Assembly: GCA_021229015.1 (NCBI GenBank)
Contig: CM037792.1
Coordinates: 38,156,544-38,220,543 of the forward strand
Length of the DNA: 64,000 bases
Direction: 5' to 3'
Source: Solen grandis
Taxonomy: Eukaryota > Mollusca > Bivalvia > Adapedonta > Solenidae
The notes under the pieces are model-generated. The model worked only from the letters and a program-made list of their open reading frames with translations, ran no database searches and was not told the DNA's origin. Positions 11,696-23,351 of this stretch are shown piece by piece. Position 1 is the first letter of the stretch. The number at the start of each line of letters is the position of its first letter. A program made the translations under genes and the position numbers.

Positions 11696-13011
11696 TTTAC
11701 TATAACAAAAATACTAGAATAGAAAGTTATGTCAATGTGCAAATATAACTTATTCATATTATAATATTTTCCTTTTTACGTGAACTTAACGAGTACGTCT
11801 GGTAGAATGACTGGTTTTACACAAATCCTATCCAGGTATTATGGTACAAAAAGCTCGTGCTGCAAAACCAAAAAATCAGAACGGAATGATAATAAGCGGC
11901 TCTTGACCGTTCTGATTGGTCTGGCACATGCAACTTCGTTTCCTTTCCAAATCGTCAGGGAGACCAAAAATGATGTCAAGAGAAAATATTTGATACTTCC
12001 ATTATGACTTTACAGTATACTCGTGACATCTCCCATTTCTTTCGCTAGAAAATGGTTAAGGTCCTCCAAATGCCTAAAAGTTTTGTCTTAAATGTCTAAA
12101 ACGTTTGCATCAAAACACGTAACAATTACACTGACATCCTTCGATGAGTATGAAAAACAACCACTGTTGTAAACCGCTCCTTACCATTATGATATAAAAA
12201 TAATATGGAATTTTCAAATCTACGATTTTGAAACGCGCATGATAAAAATGGAAAATATTTAAATCAGACGAAATCTTTCTTAGAATATCTGTTAAGGGCG
12301 TATGTGACAGTTTGCTACATTTTCTATATAAACAAAGAAGCAAAAAATTAAACTGTTTCAGATTTTTTTAAACTTTTCATGACTAAAGAGAATCATAAAA
12401 GAAACATTGTTATGGAAAAAATGGGGGTCACCGTCTTAATTAAATGCATGGATAGATCTCCTCCCGATGAAGTCGCTAAATGTCACAGTTCTTTGAAGTA
12501 GTGTCACAAGGCAAATTATGACAGTATGTTATACTTAACTTGTTTTATATTTAATTATTTTACAGATATCAATAATAAAGTTTGTGCTGTAGTTTGTTAC
12601 ATAATATCTTCATTTAAAACTTGTTTTCAGTTGATATGAAACATTCTTAAGACGTTATTACATAGCTTGATGTTTGTTTATTTCACATTTCGTAACAATG
12701 GACTTGCTTAATTTTGTTTAGCTTACAGTTTTCTATGTTTGATTATATGATTGTATAAGTGACACTTTATTTTAAGAACTAGCCGTTTACAGGGATTAGA
12801 ATCAGAACTGCGTCGTACCATTCATTTTGTAAACAAAAGCCGCCATCTTGGAAAGCAGAGGGTATATTTATGTTCGTTACTCTTTGTGTAGGAAATGCAT
12901 GATAACGAGATGTACTAACTATCTTCTCAGTTATCCGTGTTTCTTTGTGTTACGGGTGGGAGAGAGTCAGTTGGACATATAGAACCGCGTGTGAAACATC
13001 GGAAAAAAGAG
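11696..13011. other. AT-rich stretch; possible LINE 5' region at its end
   Basis: No gene recognised. The last ~200 bp are less AT-rich and contain aagccgccatcttgg near 12,838, which fits a YY1 site in reverse orientation, a motif found in some L1 5' regions. It lies ~1.25 kb upstream of the ORF1 remnant at 14,094. Confidence 0.35.
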
Positions 13012-13455
13012 AATAATATTATTGTATATTTATAGTATTACGTTGAATTTAATAATATAAAGTAATATAAAGAAGATAATACGAGTATTGAGCTGTCTAC
13101 AGTCTTCGCTATCAAGTAGACATCTCCATACTGTGACTGACAAACTGTCGGCGAGACATTGAACCCAACAAACAAACAAATGAATGACGTCATCATGTCA
13201 TATATATTCTGATTATACCATTTAAATATATTAATATTAATATTATTTATATTTATCGTATTACATTGAATTTAGTAATATAAAGTAATATAAAGAAGAT
13301 AATATGGGTATTGAGCTGTCTACAGTCTTCGCTATCAAGTTGACTTCTCCAAATGACTGACAAACTGTCAGCGAGACATAGAACCCAACAAACAAACAAA
13401 TGAATAACGTCATCATTTCATATTTATTCTGATTAAACTATTTAAATGATTGGTC
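13012..13455 (+). repeat. Tandem duplication, 220-bp unit, two copies
   Basis: The two copies (about 13,012-13,231 and 13,232-13,455) share long identical blocks, such as ttgagctgtctacagtcttc, separated by exactly 220 bp. Both contain cgagacat-gaacccaacaaa with repeated caaa, and a (t/a)acgtcatcat block. The unit resembles a SINE tail or a LINE promoter monomer; which of these is uncertain. Confidence 0.85.
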
Positions 13456-14093
13456 ATAATACAATGCATTGATGTTTGACTCAAATATGGCGTGTATTAC
13501 GTTGCAATATTCTATATATTCTGCGAGGCTTGATGGATAAATTCGTGGAATTCTCCTATCAAGAATTTATTTCTTCATCAAATCACATGAAAATTCGTAT
13601 ACAAGTAAAACAACTTGTTGAGTTAGTGTGATATGGAAGTGTTGGTTTAATTTTCTCTCAAGTTTTCACTTATTTTCGTAGTGATGTATTGATGCTGTAG
13701 TAACATATTTTATATCAAAATGTTGAGCAAGAAATGTGCTTTCAACTGATGTGGACAGATTTTGGAAATTTGGAAAATGACTTTGGAAATTTTGATTTTT
13801 TCAAGGAATATATATATTTTTTTGTCTGTGTATATAAAATATCTGGATACACCTGATTGATTTTATTCAACAATATCTGCAAAAAGTGCCTGAAGGATTT
13901 AAGTTGATTGGTGAATGGTTACAGTATTTTCTGGGATATAGTCAAGTTTGCACATGTTTTATGTGGACGTGTATTCAGGGCTATAACTGGTTTGATACTG
14001 CTTAAGAAAGCACTGCAGTCACACTGTGGGAATAACATTATATCAAGATTCATAACTGGGTCAGCTGCTAGGTAAAACACGTCACATGTCACC
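13456..14093 (+). other. Probable LINE 5' UTR
   Basis: AT-rich sequence without ORFs between the tandem monomers and an ORF1-like start codon in a good context (gtcaccATGtca). Assignment to the LINE is inferred only from position. Confidence 0.35.
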
Positions 14094-14590
14094 ATGTCAA
14101 AGCCAGGAAAAGGGACAACACATGGCCAGTCAAAACAAAAACAAAAACAAACAGCTGTCAAAACTGAAGACAGTGAGCCACCCAGTAAGACCAAGAGGAC
14201 CCACTCAGAGGTCAGCAATGAAAGTACAAGTCCTGATGATATGGCAGCTAACCAGATTCATTTAGATGAAATGACGTCTGAAATTAGTAAACTGAGAGAA
14301 GCTCTATTGAAGAAAGAAGACATAGAAAATTTGATCATCTCATCAGTAGAAACTTAAATGGTGTCACTGAAAAAAAAAAACATGAAAAATGTAAAATCCT
14401 TTCAGAAAAATAGGACTCATTAGGATATGAAAATAAAAACATCACAGATGAACTAAACAAAACAACAGAAAAGATGCAAAAACGTTTAAATGAAGAAAAT
14501 GTTGAAAATAATGAACAAACTAGAACTCCGCGAGTCAGATGTGTCGCCTGACGATGACCTATCTGTTGACAGTAAAGATGCCAGTTTGTC
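14094..14590 (+). pseudogene. L1/Tx1-type LINE ORF1 remnant (coiled-coil N-terminus)
   Basis: The frame starts MSKPGKGTTHGQSKQKQKQT, a Lys/Gln-rich basic head. It passes through a Ser/Glu-rich stretch into a heptad-like segment, ISKLREALLKKEDIENLI, typical of the N-terminal part of L1/Tx1 ORF1 proteins in invertebrates. The first stop is at about 14,355. Beyond it, coiled-coil-like coding continues in other frames (KMQKRLNEENVENNEQ near 14,475; SDVSPDDDLSVDSKDAS near 14,540). The RRM and C-terminal domain are absent, and an opposing LINE 3' end begins at about 14,600. A host gene exon is an alternative; the frameshifts argue against it. Confidence 0.5.
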
Positions 14591-14599
14591 ACCTTCTTT

Positions 14600-15605
14600 T
14601 AAGGATGGGGTATTTTTTTCATTTATTTATTATTTCCATTTCAATTACATACATAGTTCATTATATCTTGAAGATATTACAAAACATACATACAAAAGTT
14701 CAGTATACATGTAATGCAATTTCATGGAAAAGTTAGAGAGAAAGAAAGCAGAATAATAAATAGAGAAAATAGGAAAGGTTTACATTAATAGAAAAGGATA
14801 GAAAATAGTAATAGGATGGATGAAATCAGAGAAAGTAAAATGGTGAAAGGTGATGCTGTTAATATCTTCAATATATTTGTCTCTGTATATATTTTTTAAA
14901 GAAAAATACAGTATGTGTTTTTCTTTTCTATTGAGCAAAAATATTTTTTTATGGTTAAAACAAATGATTATTAGAGAAAAAATTTCCATTTATTATTAAA
15001 CAGAGTTAAATTATTACGCATCTGAGCTAAATGTTGTTCTACTGTCAGTTTGGATTTTAAGATTTCTAACACATTTATATTAGTTTTTATTTTTGACTGA
15101 TATATTAACACAAAGTTTAACATATCATCTTTATCTTTATTACTTTTTATACCGCAAGATATTACTTTATAATTAAATACTACTTCTATGTGTTTTGTTT
15201 GTAAGAAGGAATTTAAAGTATTCCATAATTGTTATTTGTGCTGACACTCCAAAAATAAGTGTTCCATTGTTTCTATGTGACTGTTGAAAAAATCACAAAG
15301 ACTATAATTTTTTATATTAATTTTTGATAGATTTTTATATATTGTATTGGAAATTTCTGAGATAAGTGTCATTCTTGGTTTTTGGAGGTAATGTATAAAC
15401 CATTTTCCAATCAATATTTTCATCATTTAATATAGTACACCATTTTGTCTCTGATTTTAGAGAAATCTTCTTGATACTTTCAAATTGAATATTATAAAGG
15501 ATTTTGTCCAGACATTTCTTTTCTTCTATTACATCTTTTAAAGTTTGTTTTCTTTGTCCTGTCAATGTACCTTCTTTTATATTTTCCGTCATGCCGTTTG
15601 GAATA
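14600..15605 (-). pseudogene. L1/Tx1-clade LINE ORF2, 3' end (two frames)
   Basis: On the minus strand, one frame (about 15,592-15,335) gives a helical region ending VYTLPPKTKNDTYLRNFQYN. A second frame (about 15,350-15,232) continues IYKNLSKINIKNYSLCDFF and TMEHLFLECQ. These match the C-terminal block of L1/Tx1 ORF2 proteins (W...LP..T.D..L..FQY.I..R, then C..C...ETIEHLF..C), here with the second Cys replaced in CDFF. Further coding resemblance (FNYKVISCGIKSNKDKDD, WKFFL) runs down to about 14,960. The rest is probably 3' UTR. A frameshift near 15,345 and missing upstream domains make it a dead, 5'-truncated copy. Its truncation point lies about 25 bp from the Kolobok-like element. Confidence 0.75.
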
Positions 15606-15630
15606 CTTTTAATTAAAGTGTAATAGTTAA

Positions 15631-15777
15631 AGGAATACGCTCGGCTGATAACAACTAGGTTTTAATTGAAAGATATTGATGTAAATAAACCAATTTAATT
15701 ACTCATTTCATTGAATCAATCGTAATAAGATAGAAATTGCAAGTTAAAGACGCCTATTTACACCAATTTGCTCCGAG
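15631..15777 (+). repeat. Left terminal inverted repeat of Kolobok-like element
   Basis: Pairs with 18,447-18,593. Matching landmarks are cgctcggctgat, ttgaaagatattgatgtaaa, ttcattgaatcaatcgtaat and ccaatttgctccg, with a few substitutions and small indels. Confidence 0.9.
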
Positions 15778-15824
15778 ACATGGGCGCAGACATTGTTTAC
15801 GTCTCGTGGTCTCGCGAGGGTGTC

Positions 15825-16456
15825 GGGTCAACTCGGCCTAAAAACCTAATCGGCCTAGTCCAAGTCGGCCTGGTCCAAGTCGGCCTACTATTTTTATTTT
15901 TTTTATTTTTTTGACTTGATAATGTTTTTGAAACAATTGCGTGCAGTTTAAATATAGAAATTCGCTCTCAATATTTTTTTTTATTTTAAGAAATTCTACC
16001 GACTAGTTCCACTTCTCCGGCGGGAATCCGAACTAATGAAATTGGCCGTTGACGCTGGCGATCTGGACCGTAACAAATAAGTCTCTAAAAATCGTTCAGG
16101 TTGAAATTTAGAGTCTCGATCGCGAGTATAAAAAAAAAGTCTAAACATTTTTTTAAAAGGAAGGATCATTGAAGACGTCGGCCTTCCTCCATAAGATTTG
16201 TTTTATATCCCTACATGTAAGTGTGCGTATGTGTGATTGAATGTGTTGTGTGTGTGTTTGAGTTATCTTTTTCAATTGCGCATCTGAAATAAAAATGATA
16301 TTGAGTAACACAACTATAGAGTTATTCAATATATAAAACTCAATATTCATGGTACACATCATAATAATAATCAAATTAGGCCGAGTTGGACCAGGCCGAT
16401 CTGGTTAGTAGGCCGACTTGGACCGGGCCGACTTGGTAATTAGGCCGAGTTGACCC
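15825..16456. mobile_element. 632-bp palindromic MITE nested in the Kolobok-like element
   Basis: The left end GGGTCAACTCGGCCTAA is the inverted copy of the right end TTAGGCCGAGTTGACCC. Inside each end the motif (c/g)ccaagtcggcct, or its complement, repeats several times. The palindrome CTCGCGAG lies just outside both ends (15,811-15,818 and 16,463-16,470) and could be a target duplication or part of the ends. There is no ORF of note in the interior. Superfamily unknown. Confidence 0.75.
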
Positions 16457-16489
16457 GGATTCCTCGCGAGACATTTTTTACAACAATCG

Positions 16490-16513
16490 TGACGTCACAG
16501 ACACACTTCCGGT
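16490..16513 (+). promoter_or_regulatory. CRE plus ETS site upstream of THAP frame
   Basis: TGACGTCAC (16,490-16,498) is followed by ACTTCCGGT (16,505-16,513), about 240 bp before the THAP ATG. Such pairs are common in TATA-less animal promoters. A similar pair lies at 24,596-24,637 near the LINE 5' end. Promoter activity is inferred. Confidence 0.4.
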
Positions 16514-16754
16514 TGCGTACATACATTGAAATATAGAAGGGAATTACGTGTGTTGTGGAGAAATTTTACCCCCAAAATGAAACAGGAAGGCAAAAAGTAA
16601 TTATAATTACTTAAAGGACATTTTAAGTGTATATTTTATTTATCTTATAATTTTAGTGTTCATATACGTTGCGATTGTGGACTTCATCGATCCTTTTGTG
16701 AAGTATGTCGCAGTGGGTGGAGTAATGTTCATTGACTTGTTATAGTAAGCGAAA

Positions 16755-17074
16755 ATGCCTCAGTGTCAGGCAATCAACTGCACAAATAAGCCAGGAAAGT
16801 GCAGTAGAAGTTTTTTAAGTTTCCTGACCCCAAGAAAGGATTTGAAGAGCGAAATTTGTGCAAGAAATGGATTGACAATTTAAAAAATGGAAAACTCCGA
16901 ATTGAATCGTTTCGCAGTCATAGGGCTATGTTGGTATGTTATGCTCACTTCACTGAGGACTGTTTCATTGGAAGTTTTAGCAGTGCAGTGTCAGTCTCAT
17001 TAGGTTTTACTCAGAGGAAGAAAAGTTTGAAAAAAAGGTTCTGTGCCGACTTGAAAAGACCTATGCGAACAGCA
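16755..17074 (+). pseudogene. THAP zinc-finger domain (N-terminus of Kolobok-type protein), frameshifted
   Basis: The frame opens with ATG at 16,755 and encodes MPQCQAINCTNKPGKCSRSF. After a one-base shift in the T run at about 16,811-16,816 it continues KFPDPKKGFEERNLCKKWID, then SHRAMLVCYAHFTEDCF. This is a THAP domain: paired N-terminal cysteines, an FPxDP-like FPDP, a Trp in the CKKW block, and the C-x2-H pair in VCYAHF. THAP domains bind DNA through a C2CH zinc site. Past the domain the frame ends at 17,074 (SLGFTQRKKSLKKRF...) without catalytic sequence. The missing base may be a real lesion or a sequencing error in a homopolymer. It could alternatively be a host THAP exon captured by the element. 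Confidence 0.75.
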
Positions 17075-17077
17075 TAA

Positions 17078-18446
17078 TACCAGATCAGTCTGCACGTAAC
17101 TCATAGGCTGATCAGGTGTTATGCTGATCGCTGCTCCTCAATGGTCTGCTTATGAGGATTTTACAATTAAACTTTGTAAGGTTTTACTGTGGCTCTCTGT
17201 ATATCAGACTTTATGGGGTACTGGGGGTGTCAAAGTGAGTCTATATGAGGGAAGTGTTACCCACTTGTCAAATACTTTGTGTATTATATATATATAAATA
17301 TATTACAGCAGAGAATCACTAGGCTTTGCATATTTACATGTAATTTATATCAAGGGGATAAAATTAACATTTATATTGTTCTTATTATATTTGTTTGAAA
17401 AATGTTTATTATTTGAATATGATGAAAATATATTATTAAAAGATTAAACTATAATCATTTTATTGTTTTCTTACTCGTGAGTGAGAGAGTCTGGAGCCCT
17501 TGTCCTATGACCTTTGTATGCCAGAATGGTAATGAGTGCAACTTCTAAAACAGAATCATTCAGGACTAAGGTGTGATGGTCCGTAATGCACGTAAGTTCA
17601 TCTAAATTTCCAACAACCAAGTCACTCGATTTGCAACATACATTTTCCATATTGGATGGCATCATAGCACAGTTATCACACAGACAAAAACTTTATTTAA
17701 CTTCCTGCTATAGTGATCGAACCATAACTAAAGTCAATACCCCTTGTCACGCAATCATTTATGCACATTCTCACAAACATTGCTATTTTAATTGCGCAAA
17801 TCATTACAGCAATTATCAACAATTTTTAAACAGTTTTTTAATCAAACATATAAATATATAAAAGGGGCGGTATCATGTAAGTAGAAATCTAATTGCAATG
17901 ACGGTAACTGTGAAATACTATAGAGACGAATCAAAGGGACACCGTGTTGTAATTATGATTAACACACCTAATTGCTCGCAATTTAGCAAAATAATGTAAA
18001 TTATGCTAACTACTTTCTGTATATCACACTAACATGAGCTCATTGCGATACGATACTTTTACTAAAATATATTTATTTAAACAGACTTTATCCGTAAAAT
18101 AGCATAATATAGATTATTATAATATAAAACGTGGATTCAACACTTTTCTTTCATATTTATGTAATGCATTTAGTATGTTTGTGGTGATGATTATACTCTA
18201 CATGTCCGTTTCAGTAAAACGTGCACATCAATTGTCTGTTGACATGGTGACTCGGTCGCACGCTTCGTTTTATGGCCGTGTTTTATGGCCCTGAGGTGCG
18301 ATTTTATATGACGCTTAGTCTGTTACAAAGACTTGCCAGTGATTTCTTATCCAATCAGTATAACACCACACAACTTTTCAATAACCGCAGTTGCAAGCAT
18401 TTCACGGTAAAAATGACAAAGATGTATTATAGAAATAAAAAAATAT
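17078..18446. other. Kolobok interior without recognisable coding
   Basis: AT-rich sequence. I looked for a DDE-type transposase after the THAP domain on both strands and recognised none; the frames of ~60-90 codons here look random. Confidence 0.45.
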
Positions 18447-18593
18447 CGCGGAGCAAATTGGTTTAAAAAGACGTCTTTAACTTACAATTTCTTTCTTATT
18501 ACGATTGATTCAATGAAACGAGAAATTTAATTGGTTTATTTACATCAATATCTTTCAATTGAAACCTAGTTGTAATCAGCCGAGCGTATTCCT
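18447..18593 (-). repeat. Right terminal inverted repeat of Kolobok-like element
   Basis: Inverted partner of 15,631-15,777; ends tcagccgagcgtattcct followed by TTAA. Confidence 0.9.
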
Positions 18594-18869
18594 TTAATGC
18601 TTTTATCACAACCCCTATTAATCGCACTCATCGATCGGGATATGAACAGAACAGAACAGAACATATCTTTTATTTTACCACAGATTACAAGTTGTAATAA
18701 CAAGTGGATTAAATATACAATAGCAATTACAGTCATAGAAAAGTTTAACGGTGAGTGAATCAGTGGGGATGGTGGATTTGAATTTCATTGTAAATTATTA
18801 ATATAAAATATAGAAACAAAAATATCCAGAGAAAAACAATAGATACAAAAGTCAGTTGGAGTGATATCC

Positions 18870-18996
18870 CGTGCCACAGACACACACACACGCACACACA
18901 CACACATCACTTTGTACCCATGTATATACATGTATGTGCATATGTATACATATATCTTTCAAACAAAACTAGTAATATACGTGCGCACACACACAC
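18870..18996. repeat. AC/TG-rich simple repeats in LINE 3' UTR
   Basis: Two interrupted (AC)n runs (about 18,880-18,906 and 18,984-18,999) with tgtatatacatgtatgtg-like sequence between them. Confidence 0.8.
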
Positions 18997-19297
18997 AACA
19001 AAAACTCACTGACATAACTTTATAGAATAATATGCATGTGTATACATTCCGATATTACATTTATTTATTAGTACAACACTGTCTTAGTCGAATGGAATCA
19101 TAACGGAAGTTAAAATTGTCAAAACAGTATCTATTTTAAGCGAAAACATAATAGCCTCCTTTTCATTTGACCTCGGTCGGAATTTCATTGACGATCAGAA
19201 GTGGGACGCACACCTGACCACGTGCAAAGCGAGACAGGTGTATTTACATTACAGAGGTAGTTGGGAGACCATGAGGATGATGGATCAACTTGGTAGG

Positions 19298-19332
19298 TTT
19301 TTCTCTCTCTCCCCCCCCCCCTCTCTCTCTCC
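19298..19332. repeat. CT/C-rich simple repeat
   Basis: A ctctctctcccccccccc tract followed by ctctctct, about 30 bp past the ORF2 stop (minus strand). Confidence 0.9.
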
Positions 19333-19364
19333 CTGTTAGCAAGTGCTCAAGATAGAAGAAATGA

Positions 19365-22300
19365 TTAAATACGTTTAATTAAAGTGTTTGAACAGATATT
19401 TGACATAAACACCAATATTCTGCAAAACCTGTTTGTTGTCAGTAGTAATAATTCTTTGAATTTTCTATGATCTGGTCTTATTAGATATTTGGCCGGTATA
19501 AGATTTTGCCGTTTATGACTGAAAAAGTGGCATGAAAATAAATAGTGTATTTCGTCCCCTAGCTCATTCGAGCTACATAAATTGCATTTTCGCTCTAAGT
19601 GTGGAATAAATGTTTGCTTCCAGCGTCCAACTTCAATTGGGAACTTATGATTGCCGGTTCTGAAGTGAAGTAAAGGGATCCTTAAATCTTTTGGTAAGAT
19701 ATTAAGGTAGGGTTCAAATACCTTTTTTTGAATTAACTGTAAAATATACCTTTATTTGATTGTGAAAGTTTTGAAAACCAATCCTGTTTGAATTGGTCAA
19801 TTAGTTTGAATTTAATAAGTTTATGTAGATTGTTAAGTTGTGGACCAGATTGATTAAGCCAATAACTGGAGTATCCTGATGAGTTTAATATATTCTCAAT
19901 ATATAGCATCCATTTATAGCTTTGATTATCAGAAAGCATACTTCTATAACATAAATGAGAAATTTTTGAGGGATTTGATTGGATAAGCTTTGACCAAAAA
20001 CCTATCATTTTGGATTTAATATGTATATGAATGGGATAACGGCCTAATTCACCGTATAGCATGTATCTGGGGGTACTTTTCCTACATTTAGTAATTTTCC
20101 TTAAAAAATCACAATGGACTTGTTCTAACATGTCAGAATATTCAAAACCAAATATTTCACATCCATATGTCAGTATCGGCAATATAGTATGGTCAAATAA
20201 TTTAATTTTGATATCCATCGGTAAATCTAAATTATTAATTTTAACAAACAGCTGTTGTAAAGCCTTTTTTGCCTGTAATACTACATGACTCTTACACTTA
20301 AGAAATTTACCAGATGAAGAAAAATAAACACCAAGATATTTATATTCAGAAACTGATTCAATGAAGTTTCCATTTATATAAAATTTATAATTTTGGGGCC
20401 TATTTGTACCAAATATTAAAACTTTAGTTTTGCTATAATTAATGTTGAGTTTCCAATTTTGGCAATATTCATTAAATCTATTTAGACTATTCTGAAATGT
20501 AACTTCATTATCAGAAAATAACACTGTGTCATCAGCGTACAGAAGCACTAAGAGTTTAATGTATACCAGAGTATTGTTTTCATTTATGCTAATATCTATA
20601 CCTTCATCACTGGGAATAAGAAAATCATTCAGGTCATTCAAGTAAATAGAAAATAAAATGGTGAGAGAGATTTTCCCCTTGTCTAACACCACAATTACTA
20701 TAAAACATTTCAGACATTTGCCCATCATTAAAAACACAAGATTTTATATTAGAATACATATTTTGAATGACATTTAAAATTTTCCCTCTTATCCCTATTC
20801 TAAACAGTTTTGACCACAATGCAGCCCTCCATATGGAATCAAATGCTGCAGAGAAATCAATAAAGGAACAAAACAATTTCTTTTTTTGTAGTCTAAGTTT
20901 TTCAATTAGATAATGGAGTGTGAATACATGATCCAAAGTGGAATATTGAGCTCGGAATCCCGCCTGATTTTCACTAAGTAATCTATTTGCTGATAAAAAA
21001 TCGTTTATTCGTTTATTTAGTATAGCAGTAAATACTTTACCCAGGCAACTTAGTATTGTGATAGGCCTGTAATTACTTGGATCAAGTTGAGAACCTTTGT
21101 TTTTATAAATGGGTTTGATTGTGCCAGTTAGCCACACATCCGGTAGAATACCAGTATCAAGTATTTTATTAAACAGTTTATGGTAGATTGGTAACATCAT
21201 GGACTTAGTGCTCTTGAGATATTCATTCAAGATTTTGTCAAATGGAGATGAGGCTTTATTATTTTTACATTTTGAAATAGCATAGTCGATTTCATCAATG
21301 GTAATAATTTTGTCTAGGTCATCGCAGGTGTAGTTGTGTGGGTTATATGAGTCATCATGTGTAGGGCATTGTTCATCATTTAAGGACGGCTGGTAAACAG
21401 AGCTGAAATAATTGTAAAACTCTTCAGTACTGGGAAAATGTTTTTGCTTTTTATTTCCCAACTTATTAAGTACATTCCAAAAATCTTTAGGCCTATGAGA
21501 ACTCATACTGCGCAGTATACTTTCATTGGAATGTCTGTGTTTATTTAAGAAAGCGTGCATGGTCTGCTTATAATGTTTACTAGCCGTCTGTAACTTGTGT
21601 TTATTTTGGGGAGACCTATTTAGTTGATATTTCTTACGCGATTTATTGTATATATTTCGTGCCTTCCTACATTGAGGCCCGAACCATGGTTTGTCATTTA
21701 CTTTATGAATAAAATACCCATTGTTTCTTTTTGGGAATGAATTTTGTGCTGATGTTGAAAATGCCTTAGAAATTTCCACGGTAACCCCGTTAATAATTTG
21801 TTTTACAGAGATACTTTCATCATTAAATAGATCTAGTATTGTACTGGAATCAAGATGCTCATAAACATTATCTATAAAAGTTTGGCGTTTTGAGTTGTCC
21901 CACTTTATACGAGAATCTCCTTGGTTTGATAATGTTGTGTTTATTTTCATAATTGACGGAATACATATTTCCATGGATAATAGACAATGACCATCGGAGA
22001 ACAGTGGATCTAATTCTATGACCTTAAAACATTTCAGTAATCTAAGGCACTTAAATGAGCATATTGTGTAGTCTATTAGGGACACATTACGAAATGTCAG
22101 ATCTCCGTGCACGTCTGGGTTAACCCGCCCATTTGCTATGTACAGGTTGTTTATTTTACAAATGTCTAAGAGTTTATGTCCTAGTTTATTGACTTTAGAA
22201 CACTTTGATTTCCTGTCTTTAGGAATACCAAGGCTTGGAAGCTGCTGAAATGAATTCATATTGCTTAATATATCACCACTTAAATTAAAATGATCAGATA

Positions 22301-23336
22301 AAAAACCATCGAATTCAGCATAGTCAGGAAGATTTGAGGTATAGCTGTTCGCATCTCCAGTTATTAATACATGATCATATTGATTACATTTAGAAGCTAT
22401 GTCATTCTCAAATAAAAAATACTCATTTTCATTATAAAAACGAGATTGCTGTGGGGGCACATACATACCGCCTATGATAATATTATTCTGATGTTGGTCT
22501 GACAATTTTAGCCAATAAATGTATTCATTCTTTGACTCAAGTATGTCTATATTACTCAACAAAGAATCATGCACAAAAAACCCAATACCTCCTGACTTCC
22601 TTTTATACTTTTCAGATCTAGGTTTCGAGAAAAAAGTGTAATTGGGAATATTAACAATATCTGAGCAATCAACCTTAGTCTCAGTCACACAAAATATTGA
22701 GTATTTACTAACTTCTGCAACAAATTCTGGATAATTTACCCTTGTTTTTAACCCACACACATTTAATGTTCCTATCTTAATGGTATCATTTTTATAACAG
22801 TGTTCTTTACTTTCAGATGATGACGATGAAGGGACAGAATCATGCAGCATGGAGGAAACGGTGACACCAGTGTTACAGGAACCAGAGGACTCATACGATA
22901 TATCAGACAGCGAATCTTGACTATAACATGAACCACAGTCATCCTGGTCAACAACAGACGTAAACTGAAGCAGTTGCTGTTGGCTTCTTGTTTCGTAATG
23001 CTTACAAAAAGTTTGTGTAGATGAACACGGCTTATCGGCACATTCTGAGCAGAAAAACACATTAATGGGGACATCTAAGACATCTTTTGAAACTTGGGAA
23101 CTACTTCTGTCTAAAAATACATGGACATTATTGTTATTTAAGTCAGGTTTTTTAAAATAACATGTTGAGCTTCTACACTGTTCACAATCTGCGAGGTGGG
23201 AGAACGATCTTAATAGTGGCTGGGGAGAACTTTGGAGATAATCACATGAAGATCGTACAGACGGCGTTGAAGATTCACATTTGTCATTACGGATTACATT
23301 TGAAGTCACAGTAAGCTGACTCACGGGATTTTCCAC
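19365..23336 (-). pseudogene. LINE ORF2: AP endonuclease, reverse transcriptase, zinc tail; two frameshifts
   Basis: The first 900 codons (23,336-20,634) hold a Cys/Ser-rich N-terminal extension (residues 1-185, CEQC and FFCSEC pairs). The AP endonuclease follows at about 186-456: TIKIGTLNVCGL, CVTETKVD, VLITGDANSY and the SDGH block. The reverse transcriptase starts near 735: PSNYRPITILSCLGKVFTAI, ENQAGFRAQYSTLDHVFTLH, motif A FCSFIDFSAAFDSIWRA and motif B NCGVRQGENLS. A 2-bp slip in a GAGAGA run (20,662-20,669) shifts the frame. Codons 20,680-19,733 carry motif C LLYADDTVLFS, then LNINYSKTKVLIFG and YKYLGV. A second shift near 19,735 leads into a last ~117 codons (FRTGNHKFPIEVGRW, CNLCSSNELGDEIHYLFSC, a CCHC-like tail) ending at 19,365. 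Only two lesions suggest a young copy. ORF2 would nick DNA and copy its RNA. Confidence 0.9.
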
Positions 23337-23351
23337 GATCCCCGGAAGCCC

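Larger units (their letters stand above)
15631..18593. mobile_element. Kolobok-like DNA transposon, 2.96 kb, TTAA target
   Basis: The ends AGGAATACGCTCGGCTGA and its complement abut TTAA on both sides (15,627-15,630 and 18,594-18,597). The inverted repeats run ~147 bp inward with high identity. A THAP zinc finger is encoded inside (16,755). TTAA duplication, a 5'-RRR terminus and a THAP-bearing transposase are the recognised features of the Kolobok superfamily. piggyBac also uses TTAA but lacks THAP. No DDE catalytic region was recognised, so this copy looks non-autonomous. A second TIR element (15,825-16,456) is nested in it. Confidence 0.75.

Noticed and set aside
11780..12007. 75-codon plus-strand frame (MNLTSTSGRMTGF...)
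   Set aside because: No family resemblance and no supporting context.
15631..18593. piggyBac element (TTAA target)
   Set aside because: TTAA fits, but piggyBac ends usually begin CCY and its transposase has no THAP domain; Kolobok explains all features better.
19140..19300. Possible host exon with a splice-donor-like gtaggt
   Set aside because: It lies within the inferred 3' UTR of the minus-strand LINE, between the ORF2 stop and the repeat tail.
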